Below are positions 8,085-17,036 of a DNA stretch of 39,918 nucleotides, piece after piece; within the stretch, counting starts at the first letter, position 1; the number at the start of each line of letters is the position of its first letter. The stretch lies in the NCBI GenBank assembly GCA_027031485.1, contig JALVQI010000090.1, forward strand, positions 1 through 39,918, written 5' to 3'. The notes beneath the pieces are model-generated. The model was not told the origin of the DNA, did no database searches, and saw only the letters and a program-made list of their open reading frames with translations. This stretch comes from Candidatus Aminicenantota bacterium. Lineage in GTDB: Bacteria > Acidobacteriota > Aminicenantia > JAMOAD01. A program made the translations under genes and the position numbers.

Positions 8085-8886
8085 GATTGGATTCTTTGTT
8101 TACAATTAGTTGTCTTAAACCTTCCCCCAGGTAATTAAAACCGACAACTGTGATTATAAGCAAAAAAGAGGGGTAAAGAAGTATAAGGGGGTTTGTTAAT
8201 ATTAGGTTTCTTCCGGTATCTATCATATTTCCCCAGGAAGGGTAGGTTATGGGGACACCTAAACCTAAAAAACTTAATCCTGTTTCCGCTATAATTATTG
8301 CGGAGATCCCAAGGGAAGCCTGAATAATAATCGTCGGGATGACAAAGGGTAAGATATGCTTAAATACAATGTAAAAATTCGGAGCTCCCAGAGCTTTTTC
8401 AGCAAATATAAAGTTTTCCTCTTTTGTTTTTAATGATATTCCCCTTGCGAGACGGGCATATGAAACCCATCCCATCATGGATAGAGCCAGGATAAGATTA
8501 GCAATACTGTTTCCTAAAAATGATATCAGCGTTAAGGCTAACAATATTCCAGGGAAAGAGAGAAAAACATCAACAATTCTCATCATGATGGTATCCGAAA
8601 AACCTCCATAATAACCTGAAAATGTTCCTATAAGTGTACCGACTGATGCAGATATTATGATTACAATAAAACCAATGCTTAATGAAACCCTTCCCCCATA
8701 CATTAACCTTGCTAAAATATCTCTTCCAAAATCATCGGTTCCCAGAGGGTGTGATTTTGAGATGGGAGCAAGATCATTTGATAAATCAATGGCGAAGGGG
8801 TCAACATGATAGACCAAAGGGCCCAAAAAGGAGAAGAAAATTATAAAAAGTAAAAGAAAAATTCCCATTCTAAGAGAAAAATTCAA
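8074..8886 (-). CDS. Peptide/nickel-type ABC transporter permease, DppC family
   Basis: Inner-membrane permease of a dipeptide/oligopeptide-type ABC importer, 270 aa. An N-terminal helix and the conserved periplasmic loop HPLGTDDFGRDILARLMYGGRVSLSIG (about 46-72) are diagnostic of DppC/OppC. The EAA loop for ATPase docking is seen at about 165-182 (FAEKALGAPNFYIVFKHILP). GLSFLGLGVPITYPSWGNMI is also typical. It overlaps the DppB-like gene by 4 nt. No binding protein (DppA) or ATPase (DppD/F) lies in this window, so the pair must use components encoded elsewhere or form an incomplete transporter. The substrate cannot be told. Confidence 0.88.
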   Translation of the reverse strand: MNFSLRMGIFLLLFIIFFSFLGPLVYHVDPFAIDLSNDLAPISKSHPLGTDDFGRDILARLMYGGRVSLSIGFIVIIISASVGTLIGTFSGYYGGFSDTIMMRIVDVFLSFPGILLALTLISFLGNSIANLILALSMMGWVSYARLARGISLKTKEENFIFAEKALGAPNFYIVFKHILPFVIPTIIIQASLGISAIIIAETGLSFLGLGVPITYPSWGNMIDTGRNLILTNPLILLYPSFLLIITVVGFNYLGEGLRQLIVNKESNLEI

Positions 8887-9809
8887 TTTTCACCTCTCTT
8901 TCTTATTCTCGGATCAAAAACCATATAAAGAAGATCAGCAATCAGATTCGTAGTAATATAAACAGAGGAGATGAAAATAATTAAACCCTGTACAACCGGA
9001 TAATCCCTTGCTTTTATTGATTCGATTAATAGTGTTCCTATTCCCTGGATAGAGAAAACTGTTTCGGTGATTATTGTTCCCGTTAAAAGAGCACCGAATT
9101 GTAAAGCTAAAACAGTTATTATTGGTATCATTGCATTTTTAAGAATATGAAAAAACCAGAGCTCTTTTTCAGGCATACCAATTATTTTTAAATTTTCTAT
9201 ATAATTCTTCTTTTTCTCTTCCTCCAGAGAAGCTTTAATAATCCTTATTAAAATTGCGGCTAAACCTGTTCCAAGAGTTAAAGAGGGAAGAATAAAGTGT
9301 GAAAGGGAGGTATCCCCTGAAACAGGAAAGAGACCCAGATAAATTGAGAAGATCATTATTAACAAAGGTCCGAGAACAAAGTTTGGTACAGCGATTCCAA
9401 AAACAGAAACACCTGTTGTTATTTTATCAAATAATGAGTTCGCTTTTTTGGAAGAATAAATTCCCAGTGGGAAAGCAATTAGTATTGCAACCAGCATTCC
9501 TCCCACAGCAAGATAAAATGTTGAGGGTATTCGTGAGAGTAAAAGGGATGAAACAGTTCTGTTCTTAACCAAAGACTCCCCCAAGTTGGCAGTAAATAAT
9601 TTTTTAATAAAAAGATAGTATTGGGTGGTTAGTGGTTTATTTAACCCTAATTCCTCTCTCAATTTAATAATATCACCCTGTTGAGCACCTTCACCGAGCA
9701 TCAGTTGTACCGGATCTCCGGGTATTAAATGGATTATAAAAAAGACGATTGTTATTACAAAAAAAAGAGTTAAAAGAGAAATTCCTATTCTTCTAAGAAA
9801 AAATCTCAT
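8883..9809 (-). CDS. Peptide/nickel-type ABC transporter permease, DppB family
   Basis: Inner-membrane permease partner of the DppC-like protein, 308 aa. The N-terminal pattern LRRIGISLLTLFFVITIVFF followed by HLIPGDPVQLMLGEGA and LREELGLNKPLTTQYYLFIKKL is the hallmark of DppB/OppB. The EAA docking loop is near LKIIGMPEKELWFFHILKNAMIP. The C-terminus contains ETVFSIQGIGTLLIESIKARDYPVVQG and ends in DLLYMVFDPRIR, both standard. The start overlaps the sigma-54 activator gene by 4 nt (ATGA), so its translation is coupled to that of the regulator, which is unusual. Confidence 0.88.
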   Translation of the reverse strand: MRFFLRRIGISLLTLFFVITIVFFIIHLIPGDPVQLMLGEGAQQGDIIKLREELGLNKPLTTQYYLFIKKLFTANLGESLVKNRTVSSLLLSRIPSTFYLAVGGMLVAILIAFPLGIYSSKKANSLFDKITTGVSVFGIAVPNFVLGPLLIMIFSIYLGLFPVSGDTSLSHFILPSLTLGTGLAAILIRIIKASLEEEKKKNYIENLKIIGMPEKELWFFHILKNAMIPIITVLALQFGALLTGTIITETVFSIQGIGTLLIESIKARDYPVVQGLIIFISSVYITTNLIADLLYMVFDPRIRKRGEN

Positions 9810-12800
9810 TGCCCCATGTCATACTTTTTTAAAAGATTATAGAGTTGCATCCTGCTTATTCCCAGTTTTTTTGCCATTTCATCCCTGGTGAGAGTTTTAA
9901 ATGAATTTAGAACCCTTGATAAATACTCTTTTTCCGCATCCTCTTTGATTTTTTTCAAGGGAAGGACCTCAAAAATATCCTCTTTATCAAAAAACTTTTT
10001 ATCAAAATGCTTCTTATTAAGTATAAATTCATTCTCTGATAATAATACAATGGCTTTTTTTATTTCAACCTCAAGTTCTCTGACATTTCCGGGCCAATCA
10101 TAGTTTGTTAAAGCTTTCATAACATTGCTGGAAATTCCTATTCCCTTTTTACCAATAAACTTCTCATATTTTCTGAGAAAAAAACTAACAAGAAGAGGGA
10201 TATCCTCCTTCCTTTTTCTTAAGGGAGGTAACTCAACCTTTATTTCATTTATTCTGTAAAAAAGATCTCTTCTAAAATTTCCACTTTCCATCTCTTTTTC
10301 AAGATTTCTGTTTGTTGCAAAAATAAATCTTACATCAACCTTTTTTGTTTTCGTGGAACCAATCTCCACTATCTCTTTTTCCTGAATTACTCTTAAAAGT
10401 TTACTCTGTATGTTTAAAGGCAGTTCTCCAATTTCATCCAAGAATAGAGTTCCATTGTTTGCACTTTCTATAAAACCTTTGCTGTCCTTTAAAGCTCCGG
10501 TAAAGGAGCCCTTCTTATATCCAAAAAATAATGATTCCATGAGCTCTTTTGGTATGGCCGCACAGTTGACTACAACAAAAGGATTGTCTCTTCTGATGCT
10601 ATTAAAGTGCAAATATCTGGCAATAAGCTCCTTTCCTGTACCTGATTCCCCTGTGATCAGAACTGAAAAAGGAAGGTTTTTAATTTTATCGATAAATTCC
10701 TTAATATTGCTTAAACCACTATCAAATCCCACTATTTCAAAATCCGAAGGTTTTCTCTTTTCTCTATAATTTGTTAAATCTCTTAATGATTCTCCCTTTA
10801 AGATTTTTTCAAAAATTTTTAAATAGAATATAAGATTTTTTTCTTTTATTTTTTTAAGATAAAAATCTAATATTTTTTGGTTTAACTCCTGTTCCTTTTT
10901 TTTAACTATGTGTATGTAGATGATTAAAATCTTTAATTCATCAAAAAAGTTTGCCGAAAAATTTTTTACTATTTTTTTCCATTTAGGGAAATCCAAATTG
11001 TTAAAAAAATCAAAAAACTTATATTTTCTCCTTTGTTCATGGGAAGGTATGAATAAAGCAACAAAATTATACAGGATTCTGAAGAGTGGAATTTTATTTT
11101 CCATATTTTCAATTTCTCTTTCTTTTAAAACTTTGTTTAATCTTTCATACGTTTTCTCATACTCCCCTTTTAAAAAGCTAATCTCTCCAAGAGAAAAAAT
11201 GTCTACAATCTTTGAAATTTTATTTCCAACGGATTCATCATATTCAAGGGCTTTTTTTATTAATTCCTCCGCTTTTTCAAGTTCTCCCATCTCTTTTAAA
11301 ACTTCTCCCCGGTTGAAGATAGAGAGTGTGTAAGCCTTTTTATTATCTATCTTTCTAAAAAAGTACTCGGAAAGTTCAAACCAGCTGAGGGCTTGATACA
11401 ATTGCTCGTTTTTAAAATAGTTTTGACCTATATCCGAGCTAATGTTTCCAAGATCAAGGTAATCATTGTCTTTTACTTTAAGCATATAAAGCTCGAAAAG
11501 TTCTTCAATATTACCCTTTCCTCTTTTCTTTTTTAAATAAAAAATATATCTTTTGGTTTTAGTTATAAGTGAACTTTCTCCGGAATTATTCATAATGTTT
11601 TCAAATACTTTTTGAGCTTTTGCAAGTTCACCCTTTGTATAATACAATAATCCTTCCTCAAAAAGAGCCTGGTAATATATTTCTTCATTTTTGTTTTGTT
11701 CTTTGAATTTCTTCAGTTCACGGAAAAATTCCTTTTCTTGCCCCAATATGCGAAAGCATTTGAGTTTTTTAATTAATTCTTTTTTGGTGGTAAATAAAGA
11801 TTGATGTTTTTTGCTCCAGTTTATCGCCTTTTCGTATTCGGAATTTTTTACATATAGATCAAATAATTCTTTAACCTCTTTTTCATTTTTCACTTTAATT
11901 TTCTCGAGAATTTTCATTTTATAGAAAGGATGCTCTTTGAAATTAAAAGCAATTTCTCTTAAATCTTTATCCTCTATTCTTATACTATTAAGGATATAAA
12001 AGAATTTTTCCTTCAAATTTTGTGGAAGAAAAGTATATATTTTTCCCAATAAAATGGAATTCTTGATGTTTTCAATTAACAATCCCATTTTATACTCATT
12101 AATAGCTAATGTTTTTCCTCTAAAATTTTTTAATATGGTTTTTAGAATTCTCTCATCAAGGTATTTGTCTATTAATGAATTTAGTAACTCTTTATTTTTC
12201 TCTATTTTTTCAATCTGATTTTTATTTGCTTTGGAAGGATATTTTTCAAGCAAAAAAAAGTAATTCACATAATATTTTTCATTGAAGGAAAGCTCAGGAG
12301 GATTTCTGAAAAAAAGTTTTGTCTTTATCGTATTGATATCTTTGTTGCTTTCATAGAATAGTTTTGAAATTATATCAGGGTTGGACCAGAAAAACATCTC
12401 TTTTACCTCTTCTTCTCTTAATGGCATAAGGTGATACTGAGCATATCCCTCTCTTTTAAAAACTTTTTCAGAAACAATTATTTTATGGGTTTTAGACAAA
12501 GAGTTTTCCATTGTGTTCCATTGTTGAGGTATTATTTTTGGTTCATTAATCTTAAAAAATATATATGCTTCTTCCGTATCCAAAATTTTCAGAATTTTTT
12601 CTTTATCTGTCTTAATCTCATAATTTTCTCCAAGGATTAAGAAGTTATAAGCTTCTTCATAAAATTTTTCCGGGGAATCAAAATAAAAAACAATTTTATT
12701 ATTAAACTGTAAGAAGTTGATAATTTCCATAATAAAATCATTTGTATCCGAGGATTTTTCTCCATAGAGAGTTATATTTTTTTCTCTGTTTAAAAGAGAG

Positions 12801-13216
12801 ACAAACTCGTAAAAATTATTCCTTATTATTTTTTTATAACCTCTTAAATATGTTGCCCGAATAAAAGAGTTAATATCAGATGAATCTTTAATGTCCACTA
12901 TTTTAAATTTTCCCCCGTATGTGTTTTTTGAAAGAATTACACTTTTCCCTAAATAGGAGAAGAATTGTCGGATATTATTTTTTATTTCCTTTAGTTGGTC
13001 TTTGTTAATGAAAGAAATATCCTCATACTCTCTGGCATAGAATTTTTTATTATCTGTCCCTTTACCATAAAATTTTATATTTAAAATATTCTCATGGTGG
13101 ATATTTGATAAAAACTCATGCTTTTCATCAAATAAAATTTCCACTTTCCGAGACAAAAAATAATCCCTATAGAGATTGTCCTTAATTCTTTTTAATCTGG
13201 TAAAATAGTTGAACAT
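9806..13216 (-). CDS. Large sigma-54 activator with degenerate kinase-like and STAND-like N-terminus and TPR middle
   Basis: An 1136-aa cytoplasmic regulator. The C-terminal output is complete: Walker A GESGTGKE at 856, a sigma-54 contact loop reading GSFTGA (903-908), Walker B GTLFLDEIGELP near 922, the R-finger region RRDLFYRI, and a Fis-type HTH (LTRDEMAKKLGISRMQLYNLL, about 1109-1129). Residues ~440-810 contain helical TPR-like repeats. The N-terminus looks like a worn protein kinase: HHENILNIKFYG (40-51) resembles the alphaC/beta4 region and GKFKIVDIKDSS (102-113) the DFG region, but there is no Gly loop and no HRD motif. Residues ~145-330 resemble a STAND/AAA module whose P-loop has decayed (YGEKSSDTND, 151-160). 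The gene is coupled to the TPR gene upstream (1-nt overlap) and the dppB-like gene downstream. The kinase and STAND readings are inference. Confidence 0.85.
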   Translation of the reverse strand: MFNYFTRLKRIKDNLYRDYFLSRKVEILFDEKHEFLSNIHHENILNIKFYGKGTDNKKFYAREYEDISFINKDQLKEIKNNIRQFFSYLGKSVILSKNTYGGKFKIVDIKDSSDINSFIRATYLRGYKKIIRNNFYEFVSLLNREKNITLYGEKSSDTNDFIMEIINFLQFNNKIVFYFDSPEKFYEEAYNFLILGENYEIKTDKEKILKILDTEEAYIFFKINEPKIIPQQWNTMENSLSKTHKIIVSEKVFKREGYAQYHLMPLREEEVKEMFFWSNPDIISKLFYESNKDINTIKTKLFFRNPPELSFNEKYYVNYFFLLEKYPSKANKNQIEKIEKNKELLNSLIDKYLDERILKTILKNFRGKTLAINEYKMGLLIENIKNSILLGKIYTFLPQNLKEKFFYILNSIRIEDKDLREIAFNFKEHPFYKMKILEKIKVKNEKEVKELFDLYVKNSEYEKAINWSKKHQSLFTTKKELIKKLKCFRILGQEKEFFRELKKFKEQNKNEEIYYQALFEEGLLYYTKGELAKAQKVFENIMNNSGESSLITKTKRYIFYLKKKRGKGNIEELFELYMLKVKDNDYLDLGNISSDIGQNYFKNEQLYQALSWFELSEYFFRKIDNKKAYTLSIFNRGEVLKEMGELEKAEELIKKALEYDESVGNKISKIVDIFSLGEISFLKGEYEKTYERLNKVLKEREIENMENKIPLFRILYNFVALFIPSHEQRRKYKFFDFFNNLDFPKWKKIVKNFSANFFDELKILIIYIHIVKKKEQELNQKILDFYLKKIKEKNLIFYLKIFEKILKGESLRDLTNYREKRKPSDFEIVGFDSGLSNIKEFIDKIKNLPFSVLITGESGTGKELIARYLHFNSIRRDNPFVVVNCAAIPKELMESLFFGYKKGSFTGALKDSKGFIESANNGTLFLDEIGELPLNIQSKLLRVIQEKEIVEIGSTKTKKVDVRFIFATNRNLEKEMESGNFRRDLFYRINEIKVELPPLRKRKEDIPLLVSFFLRKYEKFIGKKGIGISSNVMKALTNYDWPGNVRELEVEIKKAIVLLSENEFILNKKHFDKKFFDKEDIFEVLPLKKIKEDAEKEYLSRVLNSFKTLTRDEMAKKLGISRMQLYNLLKKYDMGQ

Positions 13217-16038
13217 TATGAGCGCAAAGAATTAAGCTTTTCTTTTGCATCGCGATAGTTTGAATCTTCCTTTACAATTTCATTTAGAAGATTGATTGCC
13301 TCATTTATCTTTCCCTCAATCTCGTAAAGGTTTGCAAGTTCATATTTGAGAGAAAGATATTCCTCTTTGCTTCTTCCTTTTACCTTTAAAGCTGCCTTGA
13401 ACCATCTTTCCGCTTCACTAAAAACCCCCTTTTTAAAAAAAGAAAGACCTAAATGAACAAAAGAATCAAATTTATATTTGTCACTTTTGCTTGATATTAA
13501 GAAATCATTTATTGCTTCATCGTAAAGCCCCATACCAAAATAGGCTATTCCCAGGTTGTATCTTGTCCCATAGTCTTCTTTCTCAATTGTTCCTTCTAAT
13601 TTTTCTTTAAATTGACTTAAAATATCATCAAGATTTTTTTCCATTGTCGTCGTAACAGTATCTTTCGCTTCTTCTGATACATCTTTTATGGCCTTGATTT
13701 CATCGGAGACAACGGTTCCAACTTCATAATAATATGATTCGGGAATGTCAAATATATCCTCACCTTCTAAAATATTGTTAAAATCTTCCATCTCCTGATC
13801 AATATCCAAGATATCACTATCTTTTATATTGCTGATATCTTCAGAGGTATCCAATTCCTTATCTATTTTTTGCTCGGCAAGATCAAAATCAAAGTCTAAA
13901 TCCTCAAAAACCGGGTTGTCGGAAAGATTATCTGTTTCAGAGAGAGCATCAATTCCATTGTCTTTTTTATCAACTTTTAATTCCTCTGCTTTTTCCCCTT
14001 TATCTTCTGAAACAGCATATTCTTTATTTTCAAGGTTACCAAAGAGCTCCTCCTCCGGTTGTTCTTTGATAGCCGATTTTCCTAAATCTTCTTTTGTTTC
14101 ATTGTTTTCCAAAGATAAATCAAAATCAATCTCAATTTCATCCTCAATATCCATTTCCTCGGACTTGTTTTTTACATTCTTATTATTCTCACCTATTTCT
14201 ATTTTCTGTTCTTTTTTATTATCTTCCTCAATAAAAAGCTCCTCCTCTAAATCATCGTTGAATTCGTGAACCTCTTTTTCATCTTTAAATTCAGATGTTT
14301 TTCTAAGATTTTCAATAAACTCTTTCTTTTTAATTAATTCTATATTATTGGGATAAATCTCCAGCGCTTTCAGAACAGTTTTTTCAGCTTCATCCAAAAA
14401 ATCATTGTTTAAAAAAAACTCTATTTCTCCAAGAAACTCTTCGGCTTTTTTCTCATTCTCTTTAAATTCAGAATCACCTTCTCCTTCAGTTTCTCCAAAA
14501 GAAATCTCAGTTTTTGAGGATGTGATATAATTATTTAAGAGGGGATCATTGGGAAAATATTTAATAAGCCTCTCAACTGTGAATGATATTGATTCTTTCT
14601 CACCAAGCCTTTCATATATCTCTATTAATTGATGTCCTGTTTTTAATGCTTGATCTAATGATTTGTTTTTAAGGAGAAAATCTAAAAGCTGTTCTTTGAT
14701 TCTCGGATTTGAAGGATACATTTCACTTAAATTTTGCACCTCTCTTATTGCTTCCTCCTTAAAACCACTTTCAAAAATTTTTACAAACTGGCTTAAATTT
14801 TCCACTATGGTTTTTTCCTCTATTTCCCTTCTCTTTTTTTCTTCCTCGTCAACCTCTTTTTCTCCCCTTGTAAGCCTGGAAAGGCGATTCAATTCAAATC
14901 TGAATTCCTCCTTTGTTGGATCCATGATTAACAATTTTTCATAAATTTCTTTTGCCTTTTCGTATTCTTTGTTATTCTCATAGACTTCGGCAATTGATAT
15001 CAGTACGAGAATTAAGCTATTTTCTTTTCCAAATTTTTTAAAAATGGAAGCTCTTTTTTGGAGAGCCGGTAGGAATTGAGGGTTTTTGGTCAAAATTACA
15101 TTCAAAAGATCCTGTGCTTTATTCTCTTTATTATTCTCAATTAGTAGATTTATGACGGGATTTATTATTTCAAAGGCTTTTGTAAAATTATTTTGTTCAA
15201 CATAGAGTTTAGCAAGATATTCATAAGGCTCGACATCTGTTATATCAATATCTTTTGATAATTGAAGAAGAATTTTTTCTGCTTTTTCATAATTTTTTGT
15301 TTCAAGATAGAGTTGAGATAACAGTTTTTTAAACTCTCCTTTCTTACCTTTATTATTAATATTTTCTAAAAATTTAATAGCTTCTTCAATCTTCCCATTC
15401 TTTTTGTAAGTATCGATTAATGTTTTTAAATAGAGTAGATTCTTGTCTAAATTAAAAGCTTCTTTATATGCTTCTATGGCTTTTTCTATCTCTCCTTTTT
15501 TACGGTAAATATCACCTATTTTAACATAGGTTTCAGCAGCTCCCTGGGGATGATATTCTTTTTTATACATTTCAGCTAATGTCCTTAAAATGTTGATGTT
15601 TTCCTTATCTAATTCAGCTAATTTTTTATAAACTTTTAAAACTTCATCTGTTTTCTTTTGAAATTTTAAATATTCTGCCACATCTATATATATCTTTTTG
15701 GCATCAACCTCTGCTCCGATTCTTTGAAATAGTTCTCCCAATTTAAAAGCCACCTCAATATTTTTCGGATCAAGTCTGTATATCTTTCTATATATGGCAA
15801 TACTTTTAGGGATATTATCTGTTTTTTCATAATATTCAGCAAGTTTTTTATAATATTTATAAGCTTCTCTATAATTGCCTACTCTTACATAGAGATCTCC
15901 CAGTTGATTGATGGCCGCAAGATCTCTGGGATTAATCTGTAAAAGTTTAAGATATTCATTTATGGCATTTTGTAGTTTTCCATTCTTTATGTACTTTTCT
16001 ATGTTTTTTAAAATCTTTCTTGTATCATCCCTTGCCAC
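13216..16038 (-). CDS. Giant TPR protein with acidic linker
   Basis: A 940-aa protein with no signal peptide or membrane helix. Residues ~1-410 are tandem TPRs (for example INPRDLAAINQLGDLYVRVG and KKGEIEKAIEAYKEAFNLDK). A second helical block spans ~410-600, a strongly acidic, Asp/Glu-rich and probably disordered linker ~600-790, and a C-terminal TPR block ~830-940 that starts with YGTRYNLGIAYFGMGLYDEAI. Such TPR proteins act as scaffolds; no enzymatic motif is seen. The start is GTG with GAGG about 6 nt upstream. It overlaps the sigma-54 activator by one base, and both carry TPRs, so they may work in one assembly. Specific function unknown. Confidence 0.8.
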   Translation of the reverse strand: MARDDTRKILKNIEKYIKNGKLQNAINEYLKLLQINPRDLAAINQLGDLYVRVGNYREAYKYYKKLAEYYEKTDNIPKSIAIYRKIYRLDPKNIEVAFKLGELFQRIGAEVDAKKIYIDVAEYLKFQKKTDEVLKVYKKLAELDKENINILRTLAEMYKKEYHPQGAAETYVKIGDIYRKKGEIEKAIEAYKEAFNLDKNLLYLKTLIDTYKKNGKIEEAIKFLENINNKGKKGEFKKLLSQLYLETKNYEKAEKILLQLSKDIDITDVEPYEYLAKLYVEQNNFTKAFEIINPVINLLIENNKENKAQDLLNVILTKNPQFLPALQKRASIFKKFGKENSLILVLISIAEVYENNKEYEKAKEIYEKLLIMDPTKEEFRFELNRLSRLTRGEKEVDEEEKKRREIEEKTIVENLSQFVKIFESGFKEEAIREVQNLSEMYPSNPRIKEQLLDFLLKNKSLDQALKTGHQLIEIYERLGEKESISFTVERLIKYFPNDPLLNNYITSSKTEISFGETEGEGDSEFKENEKKAEEFLGEIEFFLNNDFLDEAEKTVLKALEIYPNNIELIKKKEFIENLRKTSEFKDEKEVHEFNDDLEEELFIEEDNKKEQKIEIGENNKNVKNKSEEMDIEDEIEIDFDLSLENNETKEDLGKSAIKEQPEEELFGNLENKEYAVSEDKGEKAEELKVDKKDNGIDALSETDNLSDNPVFEDLDFDFDLAEQKIDKELDTSEDISNIKDSDILDIDQEMEDFNNILEGEDIFDIPESYYYEVGTVVSDEIKAIKDVSEEAKDTVTTTMEKNLDDILSQFKEKLEGTIEKEDYGTRYNLGIAYFGMGLYDEAINDFLISSKSDKYKFDSFVHLGLSFFKKGVFSEAERWFKAALKVKGRSKEEYLSLKYELANLYEIEGKINEAINLLNEIVKEDSNYRDAKEKLNSLRS

Positions 16039-16049
16039 TTAAAGCCTCA

Positions 16050-16610
16050 TTAATTTTTTATTTTAAAAGATTTTCTATGAAATATAGTCAATCCGTATCT
16101 TTTTATTGCTTCTTTGTGTTCTTTTGTAGCATAGCCTTTGTTTTTGTTTAGTCCAAAAGGGGGAAAATATCTGGAAAAAGCTATGATTAGCCTGTCCCTT
16201 AAGACTTTGGCCACTATTGAAGCCGCAGATATCACCGGAATTTTTTCATCTCCTTTGATAACCACTTTTTGTTTATATGGCAGGTTGTTTATTCTGTAAC
16301 CGTCAACATAAACAATATCAAATTCTTTTTTCAGATTTAAAACAGCACTTCTGAGACATTCGATATTTGCTTTTTGTATGTTAGTCCGATCAATATCAAA
16401 ATTTGAAATGAAACTTACGGAAATTTCCTCTGCGGTTTCTTCAATCATTTTGAAATACTTTTCCCTCTGTTTTGCACTCAATTTTTTTGAATCTTTGACA
16501 CCCTCCGGAATCTTATTTTTTTTGTAAACAACAGCGGCTGCAAAAATTGGTCCGAATAGAGCTCCTCTTCCCACTTCATCTACTCCAGCTACTATCTGTT
16601 CACTGTCCAA
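16050..16610 (-). CDS. rnhB: Ribonuclease HII
   Basis: Endonuclease that cleaves RNA in RNA/DNA hybrids and at single ribonucleotides in DNA. The N-terminal VAGVDEVGRGALFGPIFAAAVV contains the first catalytic Asp-Glu pair (Asp11, Glu12), YVDGYRINNLP supplies the next acid, and GDEKIPVISAASIVAKVLRD the last region. The length of 186 aa is normal. Translation starts at TTG (16610) directly after the rplS stop, with AGGAG 4-5 nt before it. The rplS-rnhB order is common in bacteria. Confidence 0.95.
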   Translation of the reverse strand: MDSEQIVAGVDEVGRGALFGPIFAAAVVYKKNKIPEGVKDSKKLSAKQREKYFKMIEETAEEISVSFISNFDIDRTNIQKANIECLRSAVLNLKKEFDIVYVDGYRINNLPYKQKVVIKGDEKIPVISAASIVAKVLRDRLIIAFSRYFPPFGLNKNKGYATKEHKEAIKRYGLTIFHRKSFKIKN

Positions 16611-16952
16611 CTATCTCCTCTCTTTTATTCTTGCCTTTTTACCTACAAGGTTTCTTAAATAGTAGAGTTTAGATCTTCTTACAATTCCTCTTCTAATAAC
16701 CTTAATATCCTGAACAGTGGGAGAGTGGAGGGGAAAGATTCTTTCAACCCCAATACCATAAGAAACTCTTCTTACTGTTATTGTTTCTCTGATCCCTGAA
16801 CCCTTCCTTGCAATGACAACACCTTCATATATCTGTGTTCTTTCTTTTTCTCCTTCTTTTACCTTAACAGAAACTTTAACAGTATCTCCGATATTAAAGG
16901 CTGGTATTTCCTTTTTTAAATACTCCTGTTCAACTTTTGAAAGTATTTCCAT
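16611..16952 (-). CDS. rplS: 50S ribosomal protein L19
   Basis: Ribosomal large-subunit protein near the 30S-50S interface, 113 aa. Family patterns are plain: [35 protein letters not shown], then [23 protein letters not shown] and a basic C-terminus with [21 protein letters not shown]. An AAGGAG Shine-Dalgarno and a promoter (16982-17010) precede it, so it heads the transcription unit rplS, rnhB, TPR, sigma-54 activator, dppB, dppC. The usual upstream partners rpsP, rimM and trmD are absent. Confidence 0.97.
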   Translation of the reverse strand: MEILSKVEQEYLKKEIPAFNIGDTVKVSVKVKEGEKERTQIYEGVVIARKGSGIRETITVRRVSYGIGVERIFPLHSPTVQDIKVIRRGIVRRSKLYYLRNLVGKKARIKERR

Positions 16953-16981
16953 TTTTCTTCTCCTTATAAATTTTCCGCTAT

Positions 16982-17010
16982 ATTGTAATATTTTTCTTCT
17001 CTTTTTTCAA
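16982..17010 (-). promoter_or_regulatory. Sigma-70-type promoter of rplS
   Basis: On the minus strand TTGAAA (17005-17010), a 17-nt spacer and TACAAT (16982-16987) precede rplS. The predicted start is about 22 nt before the ATG. No second strong promoter was noticed before the downstream genes, although their long coding regions could hide one. Confidence 0.7.
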
Positions 17011-17036
17011 TAGAACTTTTTTTCCCTTTTATATTG

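Noticed and set aside
13829-14269. Ser-rich plus-strand ORF of 146 codons
   Set aside because: It is the antisense shadow of the Asp/Glu-rich linker of the TPR protein; the Ser/Phe/Leu bias is the expected complement.
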